8,353 nt of DNA from Ardenticatenales bacterium. Lineage in GTDB: Bacteria > Chloroflexota > Anaerolineae > Ardenticatenales > Ardenticatenaceae. The notes below the pieces were generated by a model. The model was not told where the DNA came from. It ran no database searches and was given only the letters and a program-made list of their open reading frames with translations. A program made the translations under genes and the position numbers. The DNA lies in assembly GCA_013812995.1 (NCBI GenBank), contig JACCSL010000210.1, positions 1-8,353 on the forward strand, read 5' to 3'. This document shows positions 1 through 6,854 of the stretch, one piece after another (the first letter of the stretch is position 1; each line of letters starts with the position of its first letter).

Positions 1-1
1 G

Positions 2-172
2 GATCAGATCGGTACCCTGATTGGCAGTTCGGCGACCTCGCTGGAACTCAATAACCCCCACTATCGGGGACTGCTCGGCGCAGGTCAGGCCGACGCCTAC
101 CGCAGCCTCTCCTACCTGACTAACGGAACCCAGGGGACGCCGGAGCAAAATATCTTCGCAGGCTGCCAATAG
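2..172 (+). CDS. C-terminal fragment of a probable secreted S8 (subtilisin-like) serine peptidase, 5' end outside the window
   Basis: An open frame runs in from the left edge for 56 codons and stops at TAG (170-172). The fragment contains SLELNNPHYRGLLGAGQADA. A 'NP.Y.G.LGAG..dA' motif of this kind is what usually closes the catalytic domain of subtilases, just after the catalytic Ser helix (compare QVGAGYVNAFAAV near the end of the complete S8 protease at 1174-2502). About 20 further residues follow, rich in Gly, Asn, Gln and Thr. No catalytic residue lies in the visible part, so the family call rests on this short motif and on the nearby paralogue-like gene. It is followed 17 nt later by an intrinsic terminator, which supports this being a true gene end. 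Alternative: the tail of another secreted protein. The reading frame is well supported; the family is moderately supported. Confidence 0.6.
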   Translation, partial: DQIGTLIGSSATSLELNNPHYRGLLGAGQADAYRSLSYLTNGTQGTPEQNIFAGCQ

Positions 173-189
173 CTTCAACAAGTAAGAGA

Positions 190-219
190 GGGCGTGGCAT
201 CGCCACGTCCTTTTTCTTT
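190..219 (+). terminator. Rho-independent terminator after the partial S8 peptidase gene
   Basis: The stem GGGCGTGGC (190-198) pairs with GCCACGTCC (202-210), 9 bp with one G-U wobble and a 3-nt loop. It is followed by TTTTTCTTT (211-219). The orientation fits the + strand gene ending at 172 and separates it from the enoyl-CoA hydratase gene downstream. Confidence 0.85.
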
Positions 220-237
220 GCTTTCTCGCCGTCAAGA

Positions 238-266
238 TTGCGGGCCAGCCTCTCTTCTCTTATGAT
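238..266 (+). promoter_or_regulatory. Probable sigma-70-type promoter of the enoyl-CoA hydratase gene
   Basis: TATGAT at 261-266 matches the -10 consensus at 5 of 6 positions. TTGCGG at 238-243 is a weak -35 (3 of 6) at the ideal 17-bp spacing. Transcription would begin near 273, leaving a leader of about 26 nt before the GTG at 299. The position directly after the upstream terminator also fits. It was identified by eye from consensus only. Confidence 0.5.
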
Positions 267-287
267 TGCACCCCCCAGCAAACACAA

Positions 288-292
288 AGAGG
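288..292 (+). promoter_or_regulatory. Ribosome binding site that decides the GTG start of the enoyl-CoA hydratase
   Basis: AGAGG at 288-292 lies 6 nt upstream of GTG at 299-301. The alternative in-frame start, TTG at 266, has no purine-rich site before it and overlaps the proposed -10 box, so the GTG is preferred. Confidence 0.65.
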
Positions 293-298
293 CGACTT

Positions 299-1093
299 GT
301 GGAAGACTCCATCCGAATATGGCAGGACGGTCCCGTGTATGTGGTGCAATTCAATCGCCCTCGCAAGCGCAACGCCATCAATGCTGACACGGCGGTATTG
401 CTCAGAGATGCGTGGTTGCGCTTCGAGGCCGAGGACGCCCTGCGGGTGGGGATTCTGGCGGGAGACGACGAGGCATTCAGCGCCGGGGCTGATTTGACTG
501 ACCTGGATGCTCTGATGCACGACGTGCTGGATGAGAACGGCCCGCTGGGCTTCACCCGTCATCTCGTCAGCAAGCCCATCATCGCCGCGATTGCCGGCCC
601 CTGTGTGGCGGGCGGGCTGGAGATGGCCTGCTGGTGCGATATGCGCGTCGCCGATGAGAGCGCCACATTTGGCTGCCTGGAGCGGCGCTTCGGGGTGCCC
701 CTGGTGAATGGCGGTACGCAGCGGCTGCCCCAGATCGTCGGGCTCGGCTGGGCGCTTGATCTCATCCTCACGGGGCGGCGCATAAACGTATCAGAAGCTC
801 TGGCAATGGGCCTTATCAATCGGATCGTCCCGCAGGGGAAGAGTCTCGATCAGGCACTGGCGTTGGCGCAGCAGATCGCGCTTTTTCCGCAGGTTTGTGT
901 GCGACAGGACCGGCTGGCAGTTTACCAGGGGCTCGGGCAAACCTTGCAGGAGGGATTACGTCTGGAGGCGTGGCGGGGGCAGATTACCCTGGAGAGCGGC
1001 GAGCCGCAGGCCGGGGCGAGAGCCTTCCAGTCGGGGCGGGGGCGCGGCGGGCGCTTCGAGTCGTCAGAAGAAACAGAACCAGGCGAAAAGTGA
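299..1093 (+). CDS. Enoyl-CoA hydratase/isomerase family protein (crotonase fold)
   Basis: A 264-residue protein from the GTG start, close to the usual 255-265 residues of single-domain crotonases. Members hydrate, isomerise or otherwise process acyl-CoA thioesters in the cytoplasm, for example in fatty-acid beta-oxidation. The oxyanion-hole segment AFSAGADLTDL lies near residues 59-69. The second glycine-rich segment, IAGPCVAGGLEMACWCD (98-114), carries E108. The next motif, GCLERRFGVPLVNGGTQRL, carries E128. E108 and E128 are 20 residues apart, as are the two catalytic glutamates of rat enoyl-CoA hydratase (E144/E164), so hydratase activity is plausible. The usual Pro before the second Glu is Leu here. 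The C-terminus has the family-typical GARAF followed by a basic, Gly/Arg-rich tail of about 20 residues. A promoter and a Shine-Dalgarno site support the GTG start; an in-frame TTG at 266 would add 11 residues. The exact substrate cannot be told. No other acyl-CoA gene is nearby, and there is no evident link to the protease or transport genes. Confidence 0.9.
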   Translation: MEDSIRIWQDGPVYVVQFNRPRKRNAINADTAVLLRDAWLRFEAEDALRVGILAGDDEAFSAGADLTDLDALMHDVLDENGPLGFTRHLVSKPIIAAIAGPCVAGGLEMACWCDMRVADESATFGCLERRFGVPLVNGGTQRLPQIVGLGWALDLILTGRRINVSEALAMGLINRIVPQGKSLDQALALAQQIALFPQVCVRQDRLAVYQGLGQTLQEGLRLEAWRGQITLESGEPQAGARAFQSGRGRGGRFESSEETEPGEK

Positions 1094-1173
1094 TGTATTT
1101 TTCTCCACTCTTGGGGTATTTGTAGGACAGTGGTACCAAGAATTCCCCCAAAGAGAATGGAGAATAATATCCC

Positions 1174-2502
1174 ATGCGGAAATTTCTGTCCGTCCTGCTT
1201 CTGCTGTTTGTATTGCTCACCTCCCTCGGCGCTGGCCCTGCCAGTGCAGGGTTGGGTCTCCCTGGCCTCTCGACGGTTTACACGGACCCGGCGCTGAGTG
1301 CGGCGCTGGCGAGTGCTCGGCCCACGGATCAATTGCGGGTCGTCGCCATGTTTCAGTCGCCCCTCAGTGTCCTCCAGCGCAGTAGCCTGTTGAGTGCGGT
1401 CACGGCGGGCCAGGCGCTTAACGAACTGCCGATGGCCCTGCTCGTCGCCACGCCCGCCCAACTCTCCCTGGTCAAGACGCTCCCCGGCCTGAAATCCCTC
1501 TACCTCGATAAGCAACTCCACTTCGCGATGGCCGAGAGCGTGCAGGTAACGGGCGCAAGCCGTGTCTGGAATGAGCTTGGCTACGATGGCAGCGGCGTGA
1601 CCGTGGCGGTCATCGACAGCGGCATTGACGGCTTGCACCCGGACCTGTCCGGCGATAAGGTGATTGCCAATGTGAAAATTGTCGGCCACAGCGACCTCGC
1701 GGCGGGCCTCTATCAGGCGATTCCGCTGCCGAACACCGACACCAGCAGCGGCCACGGCACCCACGTTGCCGGTAGCGTCGCCGGGACGGGCTCTGCCAGC
1801 GGCGGCCACCACACGGGGATCGCCCCTGGTGCCTCGCTGGTTGGCGTTGGGACAGGCGATGCCATCTTCATCTTCACCGCGCTGGAAGCCTTTGACTGGG
1901 TGATGGCGAACCAGGACGCCCTGAGCATCGACATCATCACCAATAGCTGGGGCACGACGGGGACCTTCGATGGCAATGACCCGATCAACACGGCCACGAA
2001 GGCCGCGCATGACGCAGGCATGGTGGTTCTCTTCGCCTCGGGCAATGAGGGCCCCAGCAACAACACGCTGAATCCCTACAGCGTGGCTCCCTGGGTCATC
2101 GGTGTAGCAGCGGGCAACAAGGACGGACGTACCCTGGCAGATTTCTCCTCCCGTGGTCGCCCCGGCGATGCGCTCTACCACCCGACCGTCACCGCGCCCG
2201 GCGTGGACATCGTGAGCACCCGCGCCGCCAACACTGTTCTGCCCGCGCTTGGCGCACCGAGCGACATCAACATGAACCCCTCCTGGCTGCCCTACTACAC
2301 CACCATGAGCGGGACCTCGATGGCAACGCCGCAGGTCGCGGGCATCGTGGCGCTGATCCGTCAGGCGAATCCTTCGCTGTCGCCGGACGCGATCAAGCAG
2401 CTGCTTGTGAGCACCGCCACGCCCATGCCCGGATACAGCGAATACCAGGTCGGCGCGGGCTACGTCAATGCCTTTGCCGCTGTGCAGCAGGCCGCGCGCT
2501 AA
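1174..2502 (+). CDS. Secreted subtilisin-like serine protease (peptidase family S8) with signal peptide and propeptide
   Basis: A 442-residue endopeptidase precursor. Residues 1-25 are a Sec signal peptide: MRK, then a Leu/Val-rich core, with probable cleavage after PASA. Residues of about 45-115 resemble an inhibitor I9-type propeptide, which normally assists folding and is removed autocatalytically. The catalytic domain has the full triad: D148 in AVIDSGIDG, H194 in SGHGTHVAG, S382 in MSGTSMATP. The oxyanion-hole Asn is N291 in FASGNEGP. The D-to-H spacing of 46 residues is longer than in subtilisin (32), because of a loop around 165-188. The protein ends just after the closing GAGYVNAFAAV helix, with no C-terminal accessory domain. 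The ATG has GGAG 11 nt upstream (1159-1162), and the gene may share a transcript with the hydratase 80 nt upstream. The most likely role is degradation of extracellular protein. A role in maturing the peptide exported by the convergent operon is conceivable (some lantibiotic clusters use S8 proteases as leader peptidases), but the C39 domain there already supplies that function. Confidence 0.95.
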   Translation: MRKFLSVLLLLFVLLTSLGAGPASAGLGLPGLSTVYTDPALSAALASARPTDQLRVVAMFQSPLSVLQRSSLLSAVTAGQALNELPMALLVATPAQLSLVKTLPGLKSLYLDKQLHFAMAESVQVTGASRVWNELGYDGSGVTVAVIDSGIDGLHPDLSGDKVIANVKIVGHSDLAAGLYQAIPLPNTDTSSGHGTHVAGSVAGTGSASGGHHTGIAPGASLVGVGTGDAIFIFTALEAFDWVMANQDALSIDIITNSWGTTGTFDGNDPINTATKAAHDAGMVVLFASGNEGPSNNTLNPYSVAPWVIGVAAGNKDGRTLADFSSRGRPGDALYHPTVTAPGVDIVSTRAANTVLPALGAPSDINMNPSWLPYYTTMSGTSMATPQVAGIVALIRQANPSLSPDAIKQLLVSTATPMPGYSEYQVGAGYVNAFAAVQQAAR

Positions 2503-2531
2503 GATAACGGCGACTGGACGAGCCGCCCAAG

Positions 2532-2561
2532 GACCCGTACCATCATGGTACGGGTCTTTTT
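2532..2561 (+). terminator. Rho-independent terminator after the S8 protease gene
   Basis: GACCCGTACCA (2532-2542) pairs perfectly with TGGTACGGGTC (2546-2556) around a 3-nt loop and is followed by TTTTT (2557-2561). It is strong on the + strand. The other strand has no U-tract after the hairpin, so it is not a classical terminator for the converging transporter operon that ends at 2592, although it could still stabilise that transcript's 3' end. Confidence 0.92.
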
Positions 2562-2591
2562 GGGATCCATCGATCAAGCTCAACCGCAATA

Positions 2592-4565
2592 TTATAGAAG
2601 CAGCAACTGGCGGCGCGCGAGATCCTGGAAAATACCAGGAAGCGCGATGAGATCATCGTAGGATCCCTGCTGCACGATATGCCCCTGATCCAGCACGTAG
2701 ATCCAATCCGCATGGCGTATCGTGCTGATACGATGAGCAATCACGAAGCGAGTGAGGCTCATGCGTGCGATTCCGTGCATCACCGCTGCCTGTCCGCGCT
2801 GGTCAAGGGCGCTTGTTGCCTCATCAAGCAGCAGAATGCGAGGTTGTCGCGCCAGCGCGCGGGCAATCAGTAGCCGCTGACGCTCTCCGCCCGAGAAGGC
2901 TGCACCGCTCTCGGTGATGATGGTATTCATCCGCATGGGGAGTGCCTGAATCATGGGTGTAATCCCGGCGAGGTCCGCCGCTTGCCAGGCATCTTCCTCG
3001 GTTAGGGGCGCTGCGCCAAGGATGTTGGAGCGGATCGTGCCTGGAATCAGAGTTGCATGCTGAAGGACCGCGCCAATCTGTCGGCGCACTGCGTGTAGAT
3101 CAAGCTCACTGAGGCACTGTCCATCATAGCGGATGCAACCCTGCTGGGGTGTATCGAAGCCCAACAGCAATCGTACCAACGTAGACTTCCCCGATCCAGA
3201 GGGACCAACGACCGCTACAAAAGCACCGGGCGTTACCCGAATCGAGATACCAGAGAGCGTTGGCGGGTCATGTGGCTCGTACCCAAAGTAAATATCCGAG
3301 AGTTCAAAGGTCCCGGAGAGGGTACCTGGATCGCGACGGGCCGGGTACCCTTCCGGAGCTGTTTGCAGGATGGGCGCGAGTTGTTCAAATGAGGGGATGG
3401 CGCGTGCCGCCAGGAGTATATCGGTCCACATCGTGGCCAGGGCTGTCGCCAGGATACCCGTAACAATAGTGGCTGCTAGCATCTCCCCGCTAGATTGCCA
3501 CCAGCCCAGAGCCGCCGCGATAAAGATCCCAATAAATGCGGTGGGGGCAAACGCCGCTTGAGTAGTCAGTGCGATTCGTCGTGCTCGCGCTGCGCCTACA
3601 GACGCAAGGCGCAGTGCGCCAAAGGAGCTTTGCCAGAAGCGAAACGCTCGTGCCTCCGCCCGTGCCGCTCTCAGCTTTGCAATGCCGCTGACCAGTCCAA
3701 CCGTGACGCCCAGCAGGTGGTTTTGCCGTGTTGCAAGGCGCTGCGAGAGGTCCACCGCGCGCCGGAACAACAGAATCGCCATCAACACAACAATGGTGCT
3801 TCCAGAGAGTGCCAGCCATCCCATGCGTCTGTCCAGGAGGAGCAGCAACCCAAGGGCCATCATGGCGATCGACCCGTTAAGGGTGAGTGAGAGCAGCGCC
3901 GATACCAGGCGCGTGCGCCCGACCGATAATCCGTCGAGCCGCGCTGCCAGATCGCCTGGAGGAATCTGGCGAAAAAAGGGCACCGGGAGACGTAGAAGCC
4001 GTTCCCAGAGAAACGTTTGTACCAGTGCGCCGATCCGAACCTCTGCACGCAGCAGCGCCAGCCCCCGGCCAAGTTGGAAGACAGCGGTGAGAACAGCGGC
4101 TATCACAATGATAAGCAAGATGATAAGAAAGGTCGTAGTGGAGGCAGCAGCAAGCAATATAGGAGCTATCAGTGGCACAGTCAGGCTCAGAATGCTCACC
4201 GCAACGCCGAAAAGCAGAGCCAGGCGCAGGTCGTAGGCCGCTACGTGAGAGAGAAACCTCAGGTCGCGCCAGCGATGGGCTGATGCGGCTCCGCCAATGG
4301 GTCTCGGGTAGAGACAATAGGCTTGTGCTGCCATGCCAGCGGCCTCCTCCGTTGTGAGCAACGCGGGAACGCCATCCTCTGATTGGCTGTGCTGGTAGCG
4401 CCCCTGCGAATCGGGAAGCAGCAGCAGGGTAGCCCCATCTGCTTGCCGCAAGACGATCAGTGGAAATATTCCCCGCACCCACCACTCTCCGCGCAATTGG
4501 ACGAGGCGCGGTTGGGAACCCGTCGCGCGGATGAGTGCCTGGGCGTCCTTCCCTGGGCTGCTCAT
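2592..4565 (-). CDS. ABC transporter, fused membrane and ATP-binding domains, NHLM-type bacteriocin exporter second subunit (no peptidase domain)
   Basis: A 657-residue half-transporter type exporter. Residues 1-100 form a soluble N-terminal region with a segment RLVQLRGEWWVRGIFPL followed by a short hydrophobic strand and LLPDSQGRY. This resembles the N-terminal domain of the second ATP-binding subunit of NHLM bacteriocin systems. About six membrane spans follow between residues 115 and 400 (for example near 117-141 and 148-168). The ATPase domain is complete: Walker A VGPSGSGKST (K460), Q-loop Q502, signature FSGGERQRL (S558), Walker B ILLLDEATSALD (D581, E582) and switch H611. There is no C39 Cys/His motif, so it probably works with the upstream peptidase subunit, perhaps as a heterodimer. 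Its ATG lies 3 nt after the TAG of the upstream gene. One GGAG abuts the ATG and another lies 9 nt upstream inside the preceding gene, so translation is probably coupled. The subunit assignment is from recalled family features, not a search. Confidence 0.88.
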   Translation of the reverse strand: MSSPGKDAQALIRATGSQPRLVQLRGEWWVRGIFPLIVLRQADGATLLLLPDSQGRYQHSQSEDGVPALLTTEEAAGMAAQAYCLYPRPIGGAASAHRWRDLRFLSHVAAYDLRLALLFGVAVSILSLTVPLIAPILLAAASTTTFLIILLIIVIAAVLTAVFQLGRGLALLRAEVRIGALVQTFLWERLLRLPVPFFRQIPPGDLAARLDGLSVGRTRLVSALLSLTLNGSIAMMALGLLLLLDRRMGWLALSGSTIVVLMAILLFRRAVDLSQRLATRQNHLLGVTVGLVSGIAKLRAARAEARAFRFWQSSFGALRLASVGAARARRIALTTQAAFAPTAFIGIFIAAALGWWQSSGEMLAATIVTGILATALATMWTDILLAARAIPSFEQLAPILQTAPEGYPARRDPGTLSGTFELSDIYFGYEPHDPPTLSGISIRVTPGAFVAVVGPSGSGKSTLVRLLLGFDTPQQGCIRYDGQCLSELDLHAVRRQIGAVLQHATLIPGTIRSNILGAAPLTEEDAWQAADLAGITPMIQALPMRMNTIITESGAAFSGGERQRLLIARALARQPRILLLDEATSALDQRGQAAVMHGIARMSLTRFVIAHRISTIRHADWIYVLDQGHIVQQGSYDDLIALPGIFQDLARRQLLLL

Positions 4566-4568
4566 CTC

Positions 4569-6800
4569 CTACAACTCCGCGATGAGGCGGCTATAAAGGC
4601 CCCTACGTGCCAGAAGTGCCTCGTGCGTCCCGCGTTCGACCACGCTCCCCTGGTCCAGTACCACGATTTCATCACAATCTCGGATAGTGCTCAGGCGATG
4701 CGCGACCATCAGGCAGGTGAAGCCCGCCTGCCGCAGCTGGCCGAGAATCTCCTCTTCAACGCAGCCATCCAGGGCATTCGTCGCCTCATCAAAGATCAGA
4801 ATTCGGGGATTGCGTGCCAGGGCACGGGCGATTTCCAGCCGCTGCCGTTGCCCACCGCTAAAGTTCAGGCCGTTTTCGGCGACTGGAGCCTCCAGACCCC
4901 CACGAGTCTTGAGCGCATCCGCAATGCAGGCAAGGCGCATGGCGTCCATCAGCACCTCATCCCTGATCGTTGAGTCCCAGAGAGTCAGGTTCTCCCGAAT
5001 CGTCCCCGCAAAGAGCACGATCTCCTGATCGACAAAGGAAACCTCGCCCTCCGACAGCACCTGACCGCTCCAGGGTGCAAGGAGCCCGGCAGCGAGACGG
5101 GCCAGGGTTGATTTGCCACTGCCAGAGGGACCTACAAGAGCAACGCGCTGACCGGGTGCTAGGGAAATGTCTACCTTATCTAGGAGTGGGGGGGCCAGTG
5201 GGCTATATCCAAAGGTGATGGACTCCAGCTTCAGGGTACCGCGAGTGGGGGAGGGCCGGTCGATCGTACGACGATCTTCCTCCAGGAACCCATCGACCGG
5301 AAAGTGCAACACATCGTCGAGGCGGTGGAGGGCACCGATAAGCTCGTGCAACATTCCCCCGAGGGTGATGAGTTGACCTACTGGAAGCATGACGCTGCTG
5401 GCGAGCAGGTAAACGGCCACCAGCGCACCGATGGTCAGTTCCCCATTCAGCACCCTTAGCGCACCGATGACCAAAAGCAGGCCACTTCCCACGGTTGTTG
5501 CCAGCGGTGTCAGCGCCAGCAGGGCCTGCGCGGCGAGACCAAGCTCGGTCCGTGCCTGCTCCACCACCGCTTGGTGGCCACTCCAGCGTACGAAGAGATC
5601 CTCCTCGGCCCCATTAGCCTTGACCGTCTCAATAGCCTGTAGTCCGTGGATCAGCGCGGTTGTAAGCCGACTAGCCTCACGCTGGACATACTGCGAGGCC
5701 AGCCGTCGCCGCTCAAACATCTTATACAATGTTGCTCCCTGGATCAGGACGATTCCGAGTGTGACCACGCTCAGCAATGGGTCATACCGCGCCATCCAGA
5801 GCAGGGAGACTACGATCAAGCCAGCACTGAAAATGGTGGTTGCAAGGCGCTCGGCCAGCAACATCACTACAAACTCGTTGAGGGCAATGCGTGACCCCAG
5901 TTCACCGGCGTGACGCTGCGTAAAAAAGGTAATGGGAAGTCGCAGCAGGTGCCAGAAAAATGCCCTGCCTGTTTGATCGGCGATGCGCTGCTCCAGACGG
6001 AGTAGCACATGCTGCTGTAGCCATGTCATCCCGCAGAGGGCCGCCCCCAGGAGAGCCATGCTCGCCAGCAGGGGCATAACCTCCATTGCCGTAGCTCCAG
6101 GGAGCATCTGATCGAGCAGCCGCTGAGCCAGGACTGGAATCGCCAGCCCTGGCAGCAGCAGGGCGAGCGTGAGCAGCAGGAGGAAGCCCAGCTCAGGGCG
6201 CGCTCCACGAAGGCGACCCAGCAGCGAGCGCCACGGAGCCGGGCGCTGCCCTCCTCTCTGGAAGGTTGGCCCTGGTTCGCAGGTAAGCACGATCCCGGTA
6301 AAGCTGCCATCGAAGTCCTCACGACTAACGTAACGGGGACCGCTTGCGGGGTCATTGAGATAGACCTTGTGCTCGTCAAAGCCCTCCACGACGAGAAAAT
6401 GATTGAACTCCCAGAAGACAATTTGCGGAAGGGGCAGATCTCGCAGCGTCTTCGGTTCCCTGGTAAAAGCACGCACGATCAGGCCATAACTACGCCCCGC
6501 ACGGAGTAGGTTGCTGGCCTTGATGCCGTCGCGGGAGACACCACAGGCCACTCGCAGTGACTCCAGCGGAACATGTCGGCCAAAGTACTCCAGAACAATA
6601 GCTAGGCAGACCGCCCCGCACTCGGCGACATCCATCTGAAGAAGAATAGGAGTGCGCAGGCGATGGCTATGGTCTGATGCTTCTGGGGCCAGGGAAAGGA
6701 AGTCGCGGATGGTAGGGAGAGGGAGCAATTGATCGAATTGCTCGGACACGCCATGCTGTTCGGCAGCCGCCTGCCGGAAGATAGATCTGCGGGGAACCAC
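4569..6800 (-). CDS. Peptidase C39 domain-containing ABC exporter (NHLM-type bacteriocin system, peptidase/ATP-binding subunit)
   Basis: A 743-residue membrane protein that should cut a double-glycine leader and export the freed peptide. Residues 1-50 are an extension ahead of the peptidase domain. The C39 domain (about 50-175) has the oxyanion Gln Q55 and the nucleophile C61 in QMDVAECGAVCL, H134 in FNHFLVVEG, and D150 in LNDPASGPR, so it looks catalytically intact. Membrane spans follow between about 190 and 480. The ATPase domain has Walker A VGPSGSGKST (K563), VDQE (Q592), signature FSGGQRQRL (S648), Walker B ILIFDEATNALD (D671, E672) and H701. The interval from Walker A Lys to Q-loop Gln is 29 residues, against 42 in the partner subunit; the missing part is the usual 'DG....l....lR' segment. 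The start is GTG at 6798-6800, with GGAG (6806-6809) 5 nt upstream. It is preceded by the TPR/leader gene and a terminator-like hairpin, and coupled to the second ABC gene downstream. No HlyD-type adaptor gene is present in the window. Confidence 0.93.
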   Translation of the reverse strand: MVPRRSIFRQAAAEQHGVSEQFDQLLPLPTIRDFLSLAPEASDHSHRLRTPILLQMDVAECGAVCLAIVLEYFGRHVPLESLRVACGVSRDGIKASNLLRAGRSYGLIVRAFTREPKTLRDLPLPQIVFWEFNHFLVVEGFDEHKVYLNDPASGPRYVSREDFDGSFTGIVLTCEPGPTFQRGGQRPAPWRSLLGRLRGARPELGFLLLLTLALLLPGLAIPVLAQRLLDQMLPGATAMEVMPLLASMALLGAALCGMTWLQQHVLLRLEQRIADQTGRAFFWHLLRLPITFFTQRHAGELGSRIALNEFVVMLLAERLATTIFSAGLIVVSLLWMARYDPLLSVVTLGIVLIQGATLYKMFERRRLASQYVQREASRLTTALIHGLQAIETVKANGAEEDLFVRWSGHQAVVEQARTELGLAAQALLALTPLATTVGSGLLLVIGALRVLNGELTIGALVAVYLLASSVMLPVGQLITLGGMLHELIGALHRLDDVLHFPVDGFLEEDRRTIDRPSPTRGTLKLESITFGYSPLAPPLLDKVDISLAPGQRVALVGPSGSGKSTLARLAAGLLAPWSGQVLSEGEVSFVDQEIVLFAGTIRENLTLWDSTIRDEVLMDAMRLACIADALKTRGGLEAPVAENGLNFSGGQRQRLEIARALARNPRILIFDEATNALDGCVEEEILGQLRQAGFTCLMVAHRLSTIRDCDEIVVLDQGSVVERGTHEALLARRGLYSRLIAEL

Positions 6801-6805
6801 ACCTA

Positions 6806-6809
6806 CTCC
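6806..6809 (-). promoter_or_regulatory. Ribosome binding site supporting the GTG start of the C39 ABC exporter
   Basis: On the - strand GGAG (6809-6806) is followed by 5 nt and then GTG (6800-6798). It lies immediately after the U-tract of the intercistronic hairpin, so exporter translation can start only on transcripts that have read through it. No ATG in frame lies before the C39 motif region, which favours the GTG. Confidence 0.6.
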
Positions 6810-6850
6810 AAAAGAAAATTCACCCCTCCTGGTTTTCCAGGAGGGGTGAA
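6810..6850 (-). terminator. Intercistronic intrinsic terminator/attenuator between the TPR-leader gene and the exporter genes
   Basis: On the - strand TTCACCCCTCCTGG (6850-6837) pairs perfectly with CCAGGAGGGGTGAA (6832-6819) around an AAAA loop. This 14-bp stem is followed by TTTTCTTTT (6818-6810). It starts 5 nt after the TAG of the TPR gene. The position suggests partial termination, giving more TPR/leader transcript than exporter transcript, a layout common between bacteriocin precursor and transport genes. The other strand lacks a U-tract, so the direction is clear. Confidence 0.88.
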
Positions 6851-6854
6851 ATCG

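Noticed and set aside
266..298. Upstream TTG start for the enoyl-CoA hydratase
   Set aside because: It has no ribosome site, its codon overlaps the likely -10 box, and the GTG at 299 has AGAGG at an ideal distance. The added 11 residues match nothing expected in the family.
1111..1150. TTGGGG ... CCCCAA inverted repeat between the hydratase and S8 genes
   Set aside because: The stem is only 6 bp, the loop is 28 nt and there is no U-tract, so it is not a credible terminator.
2532..2561. Hairpin as a bidirectional terminator also serving the exporter operon
   Set aside because: On the - strand the stem is not followed by a T-rich tract, so only + strand termination is supported.
922..2589. 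A 555-codon open frame on the - strand across the S8 protease gene
   Set aside because: It lies antisense to a gene with a full catalytic triad and signal peptide. Its product is rich in Arg, Gly, His and Val without any domain, typical of antisense frames in GC-rich genes.
3682..4236. A 184-codon + strand frame and other + strand frames inside the two ABC transporter genes
   Set aside because: Their products are low-complexity and rich in Ser and Arg, without motifs, while the opposite strand encodes complete ABC transporters.
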